Source of the DNA: Hericium rajendrae
Lineage: Eukaryota > Basidiomycota > Agaricomycetes > Russulales > Hericiaceae
Assembly (NCBI GenBank): GCA_033439255.1
Contig: CM065880.1
Span: 124,001-188,000 of the forward strand
DNA: 64,000 nucleotides
Direction of reading: 5' to 3'
Below the pieces are notes generated by a model, which saw only the letters and a list, made by a program, of their open reading frames with translations, made no database searches and had not been told where the DNA came from. The first letter of the stretch is position 1. The number at the start of each line of letters is the position of its first letter. Both the position numbers and the translations under genes were made by a program. This document shows, in pieces, positions 34,901-46,300 of the stretch.

Positions 34901-37852
34901 ATAAGTGCCCTCTGGCCGCTTGTCAATTGAGACGAAATTTTGACGCTGCCAGGGACGTCCTAGCAAGATTGGGAATGGGACGTTTGTCGCGACGTACAAG
35001 TCGGCTTCTGTTTGTAGGTTTCCGAGGGTCAGCGGGACGCTAGATACCAGTCCGCGGAGCTCTTCGACGTTCCCATTCGCATCTCGTACGTGAATATTTC
35101 AGTGAGTGTCGTTGGGGATCATCCCCATTGCCTGCTGCCATATCTCCTCATTCACAATGTTTAATTGTGAACCGGTATCTACTACAGCGGTAATGTAATG
35201 ATTCCCGCACCTAACCTTTATTCTTATTAGGTCTCCGTGGGGATCTCGCGCGTGGGTCAGCGTTTGTGCAACCTGCTGATAGGAGATGCCTGCGACCCCA
35301 GATCCTCGGATCTCCTCACAGAGGTGGGTGGCTTTCATCGGGTATGCGTTATCCCTTGGGTTGAGGGGCTTGTCAGGTAGGGGCTGTTCGACAAATGCGA
35401 CGGCGGCTGTCGCAGAATGCTGTGAGTACTCCATTCCTGGACGTGGCTTCAGTTTTTCTGATAACATCTGAGATAGATCTTTGGATATTCCAAAGACCTC
35501 GCCGACGCGCAGCTGCACCGGCGTGTTCAGGACGTGTGTCAGCACCTCGGCAGGTTCCACGGTGGAGGAGATCGCCGACTTGCGCGCGGTGCGTTTTGCT
35601 TCAGTTACTGGTACGTTTTCTTTGTTTTGCGGCCCTTTTGAACGCGGCTTATTTATCGGCATGGTATTCTTTGGTTGCAGGCTTTGGTCTTCGATTATCT
35701 CCTCATCATTGAGGGGATTGAACGCGGGCTTTCGCGTGTCGAATGGAATAATGGGTGGATCGGGCGCAGGTTGGTCGCTCTCTAATGGAGAGTCATCCAT
35801 CCTTTCCCTGTCTTTCCAGGAGCTTCGCGTCATCCTGCCTATTGGGTGGGTTGATCGTTCTCCAGGGATCTTCGATGCGTTAGCCTCCCGAGGCTCGGAC
35901 ATGTCGATCGCGGGTGTTTGAGCCCTTGTGTTCTTGTTTACGGGTTTTGGCGGGATCGTCGGGGCAGCGCCTCGAAGCCGTGCACGCTGTGCGGGGCTGA
36001 TCGGAGGTACGTGTACACCGTCAAACATTTGTTTCTTCCCGCGCGTGGTGGCTGACTTTCGTGCACCTTCAGGGTGCTTCCTGCTCTCGAGAGGGTAAAC
36101 TTCGTGTAGGCTGTCGTCCTCGACAGCGTACACCACGTACTGTAAGTCGTCTTCATCCTCATCCTTTTCGTGCTCATTTTCTGACATTCCGACGATGGTC
36201 ATTAAGTTGGTTGACATCGTCACTGGATCCCGAGTCAACCCCTGGTCGTGCTCAATAGCAGCGATCATGTTTTCATCGCGGAAATGGATGACTCGTCTCC
36301 CATCTCGGTACGTGATCTTTCCATCTCGATCTCTTTGAATGATCCCTTGTTCATGCAGGCTTCGCAGGCCCGGGCACATACTCATGCCATGCCCACGAGC
36401 ACCGCATCCATAACATGTCATCTCCTCCCACCGAAAGGGAGGATTCTCGGCCATGGTTGGGATTGAGTTTGTCCACCACGGCAGGGCATTCATGCTAGGG
36501 GGTGGGAGGTTCGTGCGTGGCATTGGAGGGCGTACGCCACTTTCATTGTGCGGCGGTCGCTCACGCTGGAAGATCTGCCTTGGTGGTTCATTTGGGGGCG
36601 CCGTTGGGACAAGCGTCAGGCGTTGTCGAGGGGTTGGGGCACTGACGACTGATGCTACAAATGTGTCGAGCTTCACCGCTCGATAGTATAACAGACCGTA
36701 CTCAGGATCGTCTGTACGCATCGAATTTAATTCTTGAATAAGTTCCTCTGCTTGTACTTGGTCTGAGGTTCTTGCGCGAGACCTAACCGGAGAAGGGCTT
36801 TGCCTTGCTCGAGCTGCATGAAAGCTAACTTTTGTGAGCTCAGGTTCTTCATCCTGGGCAAATTTGACTTTCTTTCCTTTTTGAAGGTCCTTGGACTTAG
36901 ATTTCTTAGAATTATATTTCTTGGGCTTGCAGATTCTCTCGTCATCTGATGATTCTGAAGAGGAATCACTGCTGTCTGATTCTCCAGACCAGTCTAAACC
37001 ATAATCTTCATCCTCATCTGAGTCTTCAAGATTCACATCAAATTTATTTCGCTGCAGAATTCCCTCTGCTATCTCATTAACTTCTGAGATGCTGAATGGG
37101 ATTGATCTGTCATGCAGGGGGTCTTTAGCATAAAGGCGGGCCTCAATTTTATTTCTGAGCCCTCGTCCAATACCTAACCAAAAGAAGGATGCTTCTTCTT
37201 CAGGGGTAAGCTTGTTGGTCTTCCGAAGCCATTCTGCAATGCTTATAAACCCTCTAGAATACTTGCGCCATGCTTTCAGATCTCCCATCTTCTTATACTT
37301 TGTAGACCTAGCATATTTTTCTAAGTCTCTCTTAATATAGCGCTTATTAAGTCGATCTGCATCGAAGTACTGAAGCAGATCCTTCTTAAGCTGTTCCCAG
37401 TCCTTGGCTCGATAGCTTTGAAGTGCCTCGATCAAGTCCGCGACCTTATGTGAGCAGTACTACGTAATGTGTTCACATTTAAGTGATGCAGTAAATACTC
37501 GATTCTGATGACATAAGGTCTCGTAGGTTCTGATAAAGCACTCGACCTGATCATACTCCCCCTTAAATTTAATGGGAGCATCTCTGGTACCAGGCAAGGG
37601 CATAGTGAGAGCTGACAAATATGAGTTAATTGTGGGAGGTGGCATTTGAGGAATTGGTGCTGGCTGAGAGAGTGTCGGGAATCTAAATTGAGGTGGTGGA
37701 GTTGTACTAAAATGTTCTGAGAGGGGTGACAATACTGAGGGATGCCTTGGTGATGATAATGACCAAGCTTCTGTTGGAGAAGCTGGAGGAGGTGATGTTC
37801 TCAGGGTTGTACTCAAAGGAGGGAGTTGTGAGTGATGAGCCTGAGCCGACAT
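31906..37852 (-). CDS. gag: gag-protease region and long unassigned tail of the large Ty3-type element
   Basis: In order on the minus strand: a proline/serine-rich gag N-terminus, a capsid-like part (LKAWRKYSRGFISIAEWLRK), a zinc knuckle CYGCGARGHGMSMC (CX2CX4HX4C), an aspartic protease (ITAVVDTGSQLNIVNEEIW, then FPILLGRPWQ) and a long low-complexity serine/proline segment without known domains. Several breaks are present. Confidence 0.8.
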
Positions 37853-37913
37853 GAAGGTGAGGTCGTTTAGCGTAACGGCTCAAGAGTTCAAGTCGGTTTC
37901 ACGTATGTCTGTC

Positions 37914-37939
37914 GTTCGAATCCCTCGCGGTGGGCTCCA
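37914..37939 (-). promoter_or_regulatory. tRNA-type primer-binding site of the large Ty3-type element
   Basis: Two bases inside the 5' LTR, the minus strand reads TGGAGCCCACCGCGAGGG, followed by ATTCGAAC. This is the complement of a tRNA 3' end (TTCGAATCC of the T-arm, an acceptor strand GGTGGGCT, then CCA). Complementarity seems to run through about 26 nt. The tRNA identity cannot be fixed because no matching tRNA gene is in the window. Confidence 0.7.
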
Positions 37940-37941
37940 GA

Positions 37942-40465
37942 TGTCGTGGCGAAAGCTGTGAAGTATGGTGTTAGGGAACACTGGTTGGGTTGGGTATTCA
38001 CAGTTTCCTAGGTACTATCAGGTTTTCCACTTTCCCGGATGTATCTAGTTGTTCGGGAGGATTCTTGTTTTCTCAAATAGACTTATTTGATTCTCAATCA
38101 AAGTTGCTGTAAGGAGTGTACTGGAAGGTTAGAGGTTTGCACAATGAGAACAGAGGATAGAGAAGGAGGTGACAGAGGGGAGGGATTGCTGATGATGACG
38201 GCAGGTCTACTGACGGTGACGAAGGGACTACTGACGGTGATGAAGGGACTACCGACAGTGACGAAGGGACTACTGACGGTGACGAAGGGACTACTGATGG
38301 TGACGAAGGGACTACTGACGGTGACGAAGGGACTACTGACAGTGACAATAGTGACAAATAACTATTTGGCTGATGGAGAAGCTGATTCTACAGCCATAAG
38401 CTAGTTCTGGACTTGCAAGCAGAGTGAGTCTATACTGAGACTGCACTTAAGTTGCCCTGACACAGAAAAGCAGGGAAGGAGAGAGGAGAGAGAGAGAAAG
38501 GAGATGAAAGTTGAGTTCAAGGGGTACTTTCCTAAATTGCCTTTTACAGAACAGAGTCCAAATCCTTATATACCCCTAGGGGTTGTGGGAAAGACCTGCT
38601 TAATATGTACATGACTATCTACTGCTGTGCTAAATTAACTAAGGCTGTACTACTAATATACAATTCTGAATTTAATAAGTTACTTTCTATTCACTTTTTT
38701 AAGGCTGTTCTGCTTATAAATCTGCTTGCTGTGCTTCTATTAATACACTTTCAGGCTTACCAATGCCTTCAGTAGTATTTTCCCTATTTATCCTGAATTA
38801 TCCATTGAGATGTGCATTGCTTTTAGGGCTGTGCATTCTAATGAGGCTATGCTGGGCTGTGCTTGCATGGCATCAGGGCTGTGTCTGCATTGCATTGCTT
38901 CATAGCCCTTAATGTGGGTGAGGCTGTGACAAAATATCTCCAGGGAATAAGTTGAGATTTTCCCTTAAATAAATATTTTCTCCAGGTCACTCCAGTCAGG
39001 CCATCAAGTATAAGCATAACAGGCTACATCGAATATTCTATACCAAGCTCTGCATGATGTATAGTATGTGCGTGCAAATCATAGCCAAAGTATCATAGTA
39101 GTAAGTTCGTGGATGCGAGGTAAGGGAGATGCGAACACTTGTAAACTATCTGTATCTGTCAACAAGGTGGCATAGACCGAACATGGGCAAAGACGAATGA
39201 AATGGAATTTAAGTGTGCAGAGGGAGGAAATAGCTTGCGCACGAAGATCGACGAGTTGGGAAGGAGAGTGGGGATGATGGCATGATACGATGGTGATGCG
39301 ACAGAGATACGACAAACGAGCGACAACGATGTGATAGCAAGGGAGAGGTCATAAGGGCATAATGCGAATGAAGGAAAAAGAGTCCATGTCCCCACACACC
39401 TAACGAGCATGCTTCACATTCCCGGTGAAGCTGCTAATCCTATTCTTCAGAGACGATACTTCTGTCTTCCCGTTAAAATCCCAATCTTGGAAGCCCAACG
39501 GCGTAGCTCGAGTATCTTCTCGTAATCCTCGGGATCGACATGGGCAGGAAGATCGAACTGACAACCGTAGATCTGCTTGTCACCCGATGGATCGAAGGAC
39601 TCATGAAGATCGAGGATGGAGCGGCGAAGGAAGAAGGAGGTGATGGGACGGTACCAAGGCAGTTGGCTCCAGATGAGCGGAACGACGAGCTGTATGTTCT
39701 TCAACTCATGATCGAAGGCATCCTCACGTTCTGCCCAGAAATGAACCCAGGTCATCCCAACATGGTGGATGCCGCTGATACGGGCACGTGCGATCAGGGT
39801 TCCTTCTGGGTGCTTGAGCACCAGCTCGATGAGGAGCCCCTTACAGACTAGGAATGGAGGGCGTTGAGTAACGAACCAGTTCGTCGAATAGGCTGGATAG
39901 TAAGCGTCCACCGGCAAGTGCCTGTATAGGGTGGGAAAGGAGAATTCGTCCTTGTCGTCGAGGTCGTTGATAATTTGGAGGGGAGATGAGGGACGAGGGG
40001 ATGGGGTGTGAGGGGGGAGGGCATGTTCATCCAGTGGGACTGCGTTGCCCAACTGCTGCCACGAGGCTGGGCACACAGCGCTGACAGAGGCATCACGTGT
40101 ATATTCTCGCGTCACCCGAACCTCTGCTGGTTTTTCGTCAAAGACATGGCCAAGTAGCGGGGAGTATGTGTGAGGATTGAGGGAGGAGCGGCGGGGACGA
40201 AGGCAGCTGAACATGGTTGTGGCAAGGGTGCTACTTTGGCGAGCGTTCTTCTAATATTGCTCTCGCTTCCAGTTTTCGTAAGTGTTTTTCCCTGGATCTC
40301 AGATTGAGCGCCTATGGTAAGTTAATGGCAATCAGATTCTCAGACTTGTGCCGAGACCTGTACTCAATATCATATTCACTCTCAATGTAACAGCGCATGG
40401 GATGTCAAAACGGGTCTGCTGCTAGATATATCATGTCATTGTCCAAACCGAGTTTGGGCACGACA
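37942..40465 (-). repeat. 5' LTR of the large Ty3-type element
   Basis: It matches 24170-26693 at constant offset 13772, with about five differences, and is followed by the target copy CCGA. Confidence 0.95.
39447..40214 (-). CDS. LTR-borne ORF, 255 codons (5' LTR copy)
   Basis: The same ORF as at 25675-26442, with only three residue differences that I can see. Both copies are open over full length, which fits either young age or selection. The function is unknown. Confidence 0.65.
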   Translation of the reverse strand: MFSCLRPRRSSLNPHTYSPLLGHVFDEKPAEVRVTREYTRDASVSAVCPASWQQLGNAVPLDEHALPPHTPSPRPSSPLQIINDLDDKDEFSFPTLYRHLPVDAYYPAYSTNWFVTQRPPFLVCKGLLIELVLKHPEGTLIARARISGIHHVGMTWVHFWAEREDAFDHELKNIQLVVPLIWSQLPWYRPITSFFLRRSILDLHESFDPSGDKQIYGCQFDLPAHVDPEDYEKILELRRWASKIGILTGRQKYRL

Positions 40466-42260
40466 CCGATTTCGTCGTGTTGTTATCCTCTTCGTCATCA
40501 CTGCTACCGCCAAAATCCAGAAGACCTCCATCGCTCTCGCCACTTCCATCAACTTCCATGGAGTCATCGGATTCATCGGCGGTTGGAGTGGCACTAATCG
40601 CGTCAGACCGCTGGGAATCCCGCTTCCTCGCGCCTGACATCAGAATGAGTCAGGAAACACTCAAAACAAGATAAGATGTAACTCACATTGCCATTCGACA
40701 GTCGCATCAAGGTTGAAGTGCATGGCCTCTAACCCCACTTTATCAAAACTGACCTCTGGCCCGGATGGTGTCCAACCGACGATCACCACACACTTTCCGA
40801 TACTCAGTGCTTTGTCGATTCTACTCAGCACGCGTGCGTGTTCTTCCCTATCACTTGATCTTTGAGACGTCAATCCTGATGGACCACCATTTTTCTTATC
40901 TTTGATTTTAATCACAGTGGCAGGTGCATCATTTTCTCCCTCCTGGATAAGCACAAAATCACTCTGTGCCATGTTCTTCACGGCACAAGCATCGAAATTG
41001 AACTGTAGGAAGGGGATGAGAATGTAGTCACTAGTTATTGCAGATGCTTGACTCACTAGTGTGTTCGGACTTTTGACATATGGAAGCACAGTTCGTAGCC
41101 CATTTCGCCATGTAATTTCGGGCGAACCTCGTGGCCACTCATTGCCATCTTGGCCAATGATGCAGCAGTCAAGTGGGGGAGAACGATACACGGTATTATC
41201 GCTGGCTGTTTGAGGTTGTACGTCTGATCTTTCACATTCGACCCCGGTCAAGGCTGGACAATACCGACGTATCAATGACTGATGTCAAGAATTTACACTG
41301 TATTCCACGCACCGTTATCCTGTTCTTCCGTTCGTTCATTTTCAGGGGAAGGTTTATCTGCTGATGAGAGAACATATTCGACTCCCTGGCGTGACTGTAT
41401 GTTCTGCCGTGGATCTATTTTTGAGCATTTCAGTGGTCGTCCATCGGGAGGACTCCATTTCTTCCTTTTTGCCAAGCCAGCTTCAGGAGGCAACCCATCT
41501 TCCTGCAATACCTCCAACCAGTTCGTCACCACATCGCAATCGTTGTCCAATTGTACCTTTATACCTTTTGGATCTCCGTCGTCCATGCGGCCTTTCATCT
41601 TCATCCAATGACCGAATGCATTCTGCGCTGCACCCTGACGAGACCTACAGCTTCTGAGGTTCCTGTCGTTATCCCACCAGTTCCACATGTGTTCTCCACC
41701 GTACCATAGATGGAGTTTGGGAAACCAGGGATGGCAGATATTTCCTGCATTTTCGTTACCTGGCCATCGGATATGCCTTCCCTCACCGTCGACCACCCAA
41801 ACCGCTTTGCTCTCTCCCGTATTGATCCAAATATCTCCGGGTTCCTGGTATGTCTCTACAGGGTCGTGTGGTCCAAAGACGGTGGCAGACAAATACTGGT
41901 ACTCAGTGACTCCTTTGTTCACCGTTTCATTCTTGTTCTTGACCTTCATGGTGCGCGTCGTTAGTGGTACCATATACGGGCAAGTGGGATCTATCGTTCC
42001 AGACAATATTGGTATCAAGGTGAAGCGCACTACTGCTTCAAGACCATGAGGGATAGGATTTCGCTCGGGATACGGAGGTGGGCGCTTGGCTGCGAGCAGT
42101 CTTTGTGAGTGACTTCTAACATTGGATGAGCTCCTCACCATCTTTGTCCATGACGTTCGAGGTCTTCTCCATGCGCAGCCAATGGGCGTGGAACAATCCT
42201 TGATTTTCACCCAGCGCCTTCTTTCCTATGAAGTCCTTTCGAAATCGAGTTGCAATGCAG
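40466..42260 (-). CDS. 5' part of the disrupted JmjC gene: unknown domain region
   Basis: Minus-strand exons run through LLAAKRPPPYPERNPIPHGL, HDPVETYQEPGDIWINTGES and HPWFPKLHLWYGGEHMW, then a lysine-rich segment (AGLAKRKKWSPPDG). Further on come a block around 40661-41275 (VLSRIDKALSIGKCVVIVGW) and an acidic stretch (DDSMEVDGSGESDGGLLDF). The intron between the last two blocks is canonical: GTGAGTTACATC...GATGTCAG near 40640-40690. The final codons TTKS run straight into the Ty3 insertion, and the frame resumes at 24169 in the JmjC part. I do not recognise the N-terminal domains. Acidic and basic patches suit a nuclear chromatin protein. The start codon is uncertain. Confidence 0.5.
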
Positions 42261-42439
42261 ATACAACGGTGACAAGGGCACTTACAAGGTGTCTACCATC
42301 TAGATGACCTGGATCTGCCTTGATGTTTTAACACCAAGAAGTACAGGTAAGCAGCGAATACTCAAATGTAACCACTAACCGGAACCTGCCAGGTTATATC
42401 TTGCGGCATGGAGTGTCCCGGCATCTATCTGCGGCCCGG

Positions 42440-42846
42440 TATTTGGCAACGTGAGGCCCGTGGTCCGAACTGATGCCCGGGTTGAAAGTGACGCCCATGT
42501 CAGAAATGAGACCCGCATTGAAGTGAGGCCCGGGTCATACGTGAGACCCGGGTCGCACATAAGGCCCGTGGTCCAAACTGATGCATGATGCCCTGGTTGA
42601 AAGTGACGCCCATGTCGAAAGTGACGCCCGTATCGGAAATGAGACCCGCGTTGAAGTGAGGCCCGGGTCATACGTGAGACCCGGGTTGCACATGAGGCCC
42701 GTGGTCCAAACTGATGCATGATGCCCTGGTTGAAAGTGACGCCCATGTCGAAAGTGACACCCATATCGGAAATGAGACCCACGTTGAAGTGAGGCCCGGG
42801 TCATACGTGAGACCCAGGTCGCACATGAGGCCCGTGGTCCAAAATC
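42440..42846. repeat. tandem array, unit about 133 bp, built of shorter G/C-rich subunits
   Basis: The marker GTCCAAACTGATGC recurs at 42571 and 42704, with a variant at 42837 (spacing 133) and an earlier one at 42463 (spacing 108). Inside the unit, 15-17-bp motifs such as GAAAGTGACGCCCATGTC and GAGACCCGGG repeat, so this is a higher-order minisatellite. It lies 5' of the JmjC-gene exons. ORFs across it are by-products. Confidence 0.8.
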
Positions 42847-43394
42847 ACGCTCATATCAGTGCGGTCGACATTGGCTTCCCATACTTCAACTAGGGATGCC
42901 TGTTGTCCAACCAGAACCCCCACGAATGATACCGATGAGATGACTTTCATTTAGATAGCATATCTGCTCACCAGTTTGATGAATGATTTGAGGAGCAGAG
43001 GTTCACGTGGGTAATTGAATTCAAAGGCTCATTCCATAGCGATGTACTCGAGGATGAATCATATCCAAATCTATGATGTCGCACATGGCAGGATGAGGTC
43101 GCGATTGTGCTAATGAGGACGCGATCTGTAGCAAAGCTGTAAGTCGGCTTCCGAGCCCTTTTCCAATGTCCGCCAGTCCCAGAATTCGAGAACAACCCTG
43201 CTGCTGATTGTACACACCCACGACCTCAAACAATTCAATTTTCATTCAGCTGACCTTTCACGTTCTTCTGAAATGATGCCTTTGTCAGTGTATTTTGAAT
43301 ATGTCAAACATGCAAAACTGTCCTCAAATGATCATTCTCAGCGATCAATGCATACCTCACGTCAACTTATAATGTACATCTTGGGTCAAATTCC

Positions 43395-44157
43395 TTAGCA
43401 GCTGCACGGCACCTTCTTCAATCCAACCACGATCCGAAGGCACTCGAACCTGCTGAACCCAAAGCGAACCAGCTCATCCCTACTTTTGGCTGTTTGCGAT
43501 GTCATTGTATCTTTGAACTCTACCAAATCCTCCCGGCTCTTGATCCCGAAATCAGCAAATCATCTAACATAATCGGACCCCTTCAAGCCGATGGCCTCCA
43601 GCCAGAGCCGCATGGCGGTGTTGTCCCCCGTGTTGGTGTTGCGATGCTTGGACTGAGGCACACTTGTCGCAGTATCTGGCTGTGGACCAAGGTCGATTGC
43701 GGTGGGATGATGGTCGTTCGCTGCAGTATCTGATGGCATTGGAAAGTTAGTAGGTACTAGTGATGCAGAATATCCTGCTCACCTTGAATGACATATTCGA
43801 CTTTCAACCCAGGTAGCGGCCACGATGCAAGGTTGTCATCGTCCTCATCCTCTGCCTTCATCATAGGCGGGTCCACCTTGGCATGAAGTGGGTTTCTGGA
43901 AAGATACTTCTCGTCCTCATCGAGGACATCTTTCTGCCGGTTTTGAATTGCCATCTTGATGGTTCGTTCCGCACAGTTATGTTTCAATGCCAAATCTTCT
44001 CGAGATTGACCAGCAGCATGCTCTTGGCAAATTACTGCACGTTCTGCTCTGTCAATCATACGGTATTTCGAAGGTGTATTGCGTCTGAACGTCACAATCA
44101 ACGAAGTTCAGAGCAAAAAAAACAGTTGACTTACGAAGCCTTCATTGATTTAGACAT
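43395..44157 (-). CDS. helix-turn-helix plus SAM-like domain gene, possibly the 5' end of the JmjC gene
   Basis: Exon 1 (44157-44135) encodes MSKSMKAS. A canonical intron (GTAAGTCAAC...GTTCAG) follows, then exon 2 reads RRNTPSKYRMIDRAERAVIC and SREDLALKHNCAERTIKMAI, a helix-turn-helix of the transposase/Pipsqueak type. An acidic linker and a further intron lead to AMRLWLEAIGLKGSDYVR. There a TGA interrupts the frame near 43559, but the frame continues with FADFGIKSREDLVEFKD and FGFSRFECLRIVVGLKKV, which together look like a SAM-type helical domain. So the gene either ends early or is damaged. It is followed on the same strand by the JmjC-gene exons and could be their N-terminus; I cannot decide. 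Confidence 0.45.
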
Positions 44158-45224
44158 TGTTGATCTTCAAGGTGAGGGCTTGCTGTCTGATATCTAGACG
44201 ATGGGACAATACATGGTCAGTGACACCACAACACGCAAAAGGGCTTACCGATGTTCAGAGGGGATGAAACAGCGCAGAAAAAGAATGCAGCGTGAACTGC
44301 TTTTAATGAGACATAGTACTGTGTACGCCGTCGCGTGGAGGCTTAATTTGCATCTTTACGTCGTTCTGGTGGACAGGTGTTCAAAGCATGGCCAACAACC
44401 TTGTTAATTTGATCGAACGTGGGCGGTAGGACACCGCGGCGCAAACACCTCGCGTCTGTCTGCTCTTCGCATTGGTCAATTCCCCGCTCCTGGGATTCGG
44501 AGAGTTTGGCCTGTCATGATGAGATTTAGAGCTCAAGGCACTGCCCGCACTACGTCAGACAAGGAATTAGTACAGTTGTACGCCTCGTGCAGTGACATGA
44601 TCTTAACTTCACCGTGTCGTCTTCATTTTGACTATTGTCTCCGACATGTGGCGAGTGATTGCGCCCAGACTAATTGTGTTTCACCGGCAGTGGTGCCTGG
44701 AGCATTCACTGATTGACATCATTGCAATGAGTAATCGTGGCTGCCATAAATGTGGCGTAGATGGATGATCCAGAAGCTGTGAACGCGAGCAGGTAACCTG
44801 TGTCACCTAATTCCACCGCATTGGGACCACGGACGCCGCTTGTCAGGGCCATGCCATTCTACCTGAGTGACGACCATATCTGCAAATGTTGTCAGCACGT
44901 GTCAATTGCAGCGAGACAGAACGGTATGTAGGACTCCGTCCAGTTACCGAACTCTCAGCCCTGGAACTTGCTGAAACAGGAATCTTGAAGCCACATTTGC
45001 CGAAACCCAGAATTGTGATACCATTGCGCTTAGCACGTGTTCGGGTACCCTATGTCAGATGCTCACCTTCCAGACATTTGCTGCCATCACCTGAGGTACC
45101 GACTGTAGCTGACCCATAAGAGAAACTGAGATGGATAGGCTGGTTAATGTAGATACAGAGCGTGCGTGAGTTGGGCAATCAATGATGACCAGGAGAAGGT
45201 CTTATATATTGGCAACTTTATTCC
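44158..45224. other. no supported gene
   Basis: Only short ORFs without motifs are present. The 5' flank of the helix-turn-helix gene probably occupies the left part. Confidence 0.4.
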
Positions 45225-45497
45225 ATGATCTACTATTCAATGAGCACTGCTGCTATCGGTGTTGATGTGGCATGTTCCGTTCTCCTGGAAGACATCATCG
45301 TACTGGAGCCTGTTGAGCCATCGGAAAGTGGATTTTACTTAATAGATGATTTGGAACTGATTGCGTGCAAATCCAAGAAGAAAGGATGTGAAGTGTGGCA
45401 TGCTGCGAGACTGAGCGACACGGTTCCTGTGGGCCTGGACGTCAAATTTCATCCCAGTCAGCCGAGTTACAAATGGAGCTTACTTGGACATGGGTGA
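45225..45497 (+). CDS. small unknown ORF (90 codons)
   Basis: It starts MIYYSMSTAAIGVDVACS, with a fairly acidic middle (VLEPVEPSESGFYLIDDLE) and a lysine-rich patch (CKSKKKGCE). No domain is recognised. It could be an exon of a larger gene or chance. Confidence 0.25.
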   Translation: MIYYSMSTAAIGVDVACSVLLEDIIVLEPVEPSESGFYLIDDLELIACKSKKKGCEVWHAARLSDTVPVGLDVKFHPSQPSYKWSLLGHG

Positions 45498-45765
45498 GGA
45501 TCATCTATAATATGAAGATGGTGGTTATGATCATCGGCGATGCGACTAGTTCAATAAACGATGAGCGATAGGTGTGGACTAGTAGCAAGAGATTACATTT
45601 CGCGGTTCCTCGCCTGACTCAAGTAGATAAATGTGTTGAAGAATGTGCGCTATTGGTTCAATGGGTAATCATGTCGAGACATGAGCATCCCAGTCATACA
45701 CTGACATCAATTTATCTTTGTACATGTGAAGCGTCAGTTAGTTCCTTTGCATGCACTGAAGGATG

Positions 45766-46300
45766 TCAGTTACTTTCAAACCTTCTATGCAGAGATACCC
45801 TTCCTTCCATGTACCTGAAATATACAGTGTCAGATCGCATGAAAATAAGTAACATGTCGTAACAACTCACCCGATGCAACGTTACTCGTCCTCCGGCGAT
45901 GGTTGGGAGTGGCTTGAATGTCACTTCAGCACCTTGTACCTCCTCAACGGTAAATCCGACGCTTGCCAAGGCCTAATGGGAGCTCAAGTAAGCTGATATT
46001 CCAGCAAGAAGCGGCAACTAACACTGACGAACTCATCCCAAGTGAACGATCGCTTGCTTTGCTTGCCTGTGCCGAAGATGGCTCTAAATAGCTGCAATCA
46101 TGGTAAGTACTTTGCGCGAGGGCGGTCGAGCTATTTTCACCCGGTAGTGTCTCTTCTTGACGAGGTGTGGATACACCATGACGAAGTTGAAGATATGGTT
46201 GACAAGACTGAATGAGATATGAGTGGAAAGGATATAAGGAGGATGAAGTTCTTGCGATGCTGTGAACTCTCGCAGTTCTATCAGAGATACGAGCATATGT
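45766..46300 (-). pseudogene. HicA-like domain fossil of fungal type
   Basis: The minus strand shows RSFTWDEFV and, after an intron, GFTVEEVQGAEVTFKPLPTI, then a short C-terminal exon. The pattern resembles fungal proteins with a HicA-like fold. The typical C-terminal part is not evident, so it looks incomplete, with one or two breaks. Confidence 0.35.

Larger units (their letters stand above)
24170..40465 (-). mobile_element. large Ty3-type LTR retroelement with 2.5-kb LTRs, inserted in the JmjC gene
   Basis: The element is 16.3 kb on the minus strand, bounded by two 2524-bp LTRs (TGTCGTG...CACGACA) and a 4-bp target duplication CCGA (24166-24169 and 40466-40469). The LTRs differ at about five sites (about 0.2%), so the insertion is recent. 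Parts in minus-strand order: 5' LTR, tRNA-type primer site, gag with zinc knuckle, protease, a long unassigned segment, about 2 kb without ORFs, reverse transcriptase, RNase H, integrase, 3' LTR. The internal coding region lies in about five open segments, so it has several breaks unless some are introns, which this basidiomycete clade uses. No chromodomain is seen. Confidence 0.92.

Noticed and set aside
36061-36500. Short plus-strand ORFs opposite the gag region of the large element
   Set aside because: They are shadows of the minus-strand gag/protease frame, which has clear zinc-knuckle and protease motifs.
24170-40465. Assembly error as the cause of the 2.5-kb direct repeats
   Set aside because: The repeats have proper LTR edges, a target duplication, an adjacent tRNA-type primer site, retroelement genes between them and a third, diverged solo copy elsewhere.
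42375-42804. ORFs of 89-135 codons rich in histidine, arginine and threonine
   Set aside because: They are translations of the 133-bp tandem array.
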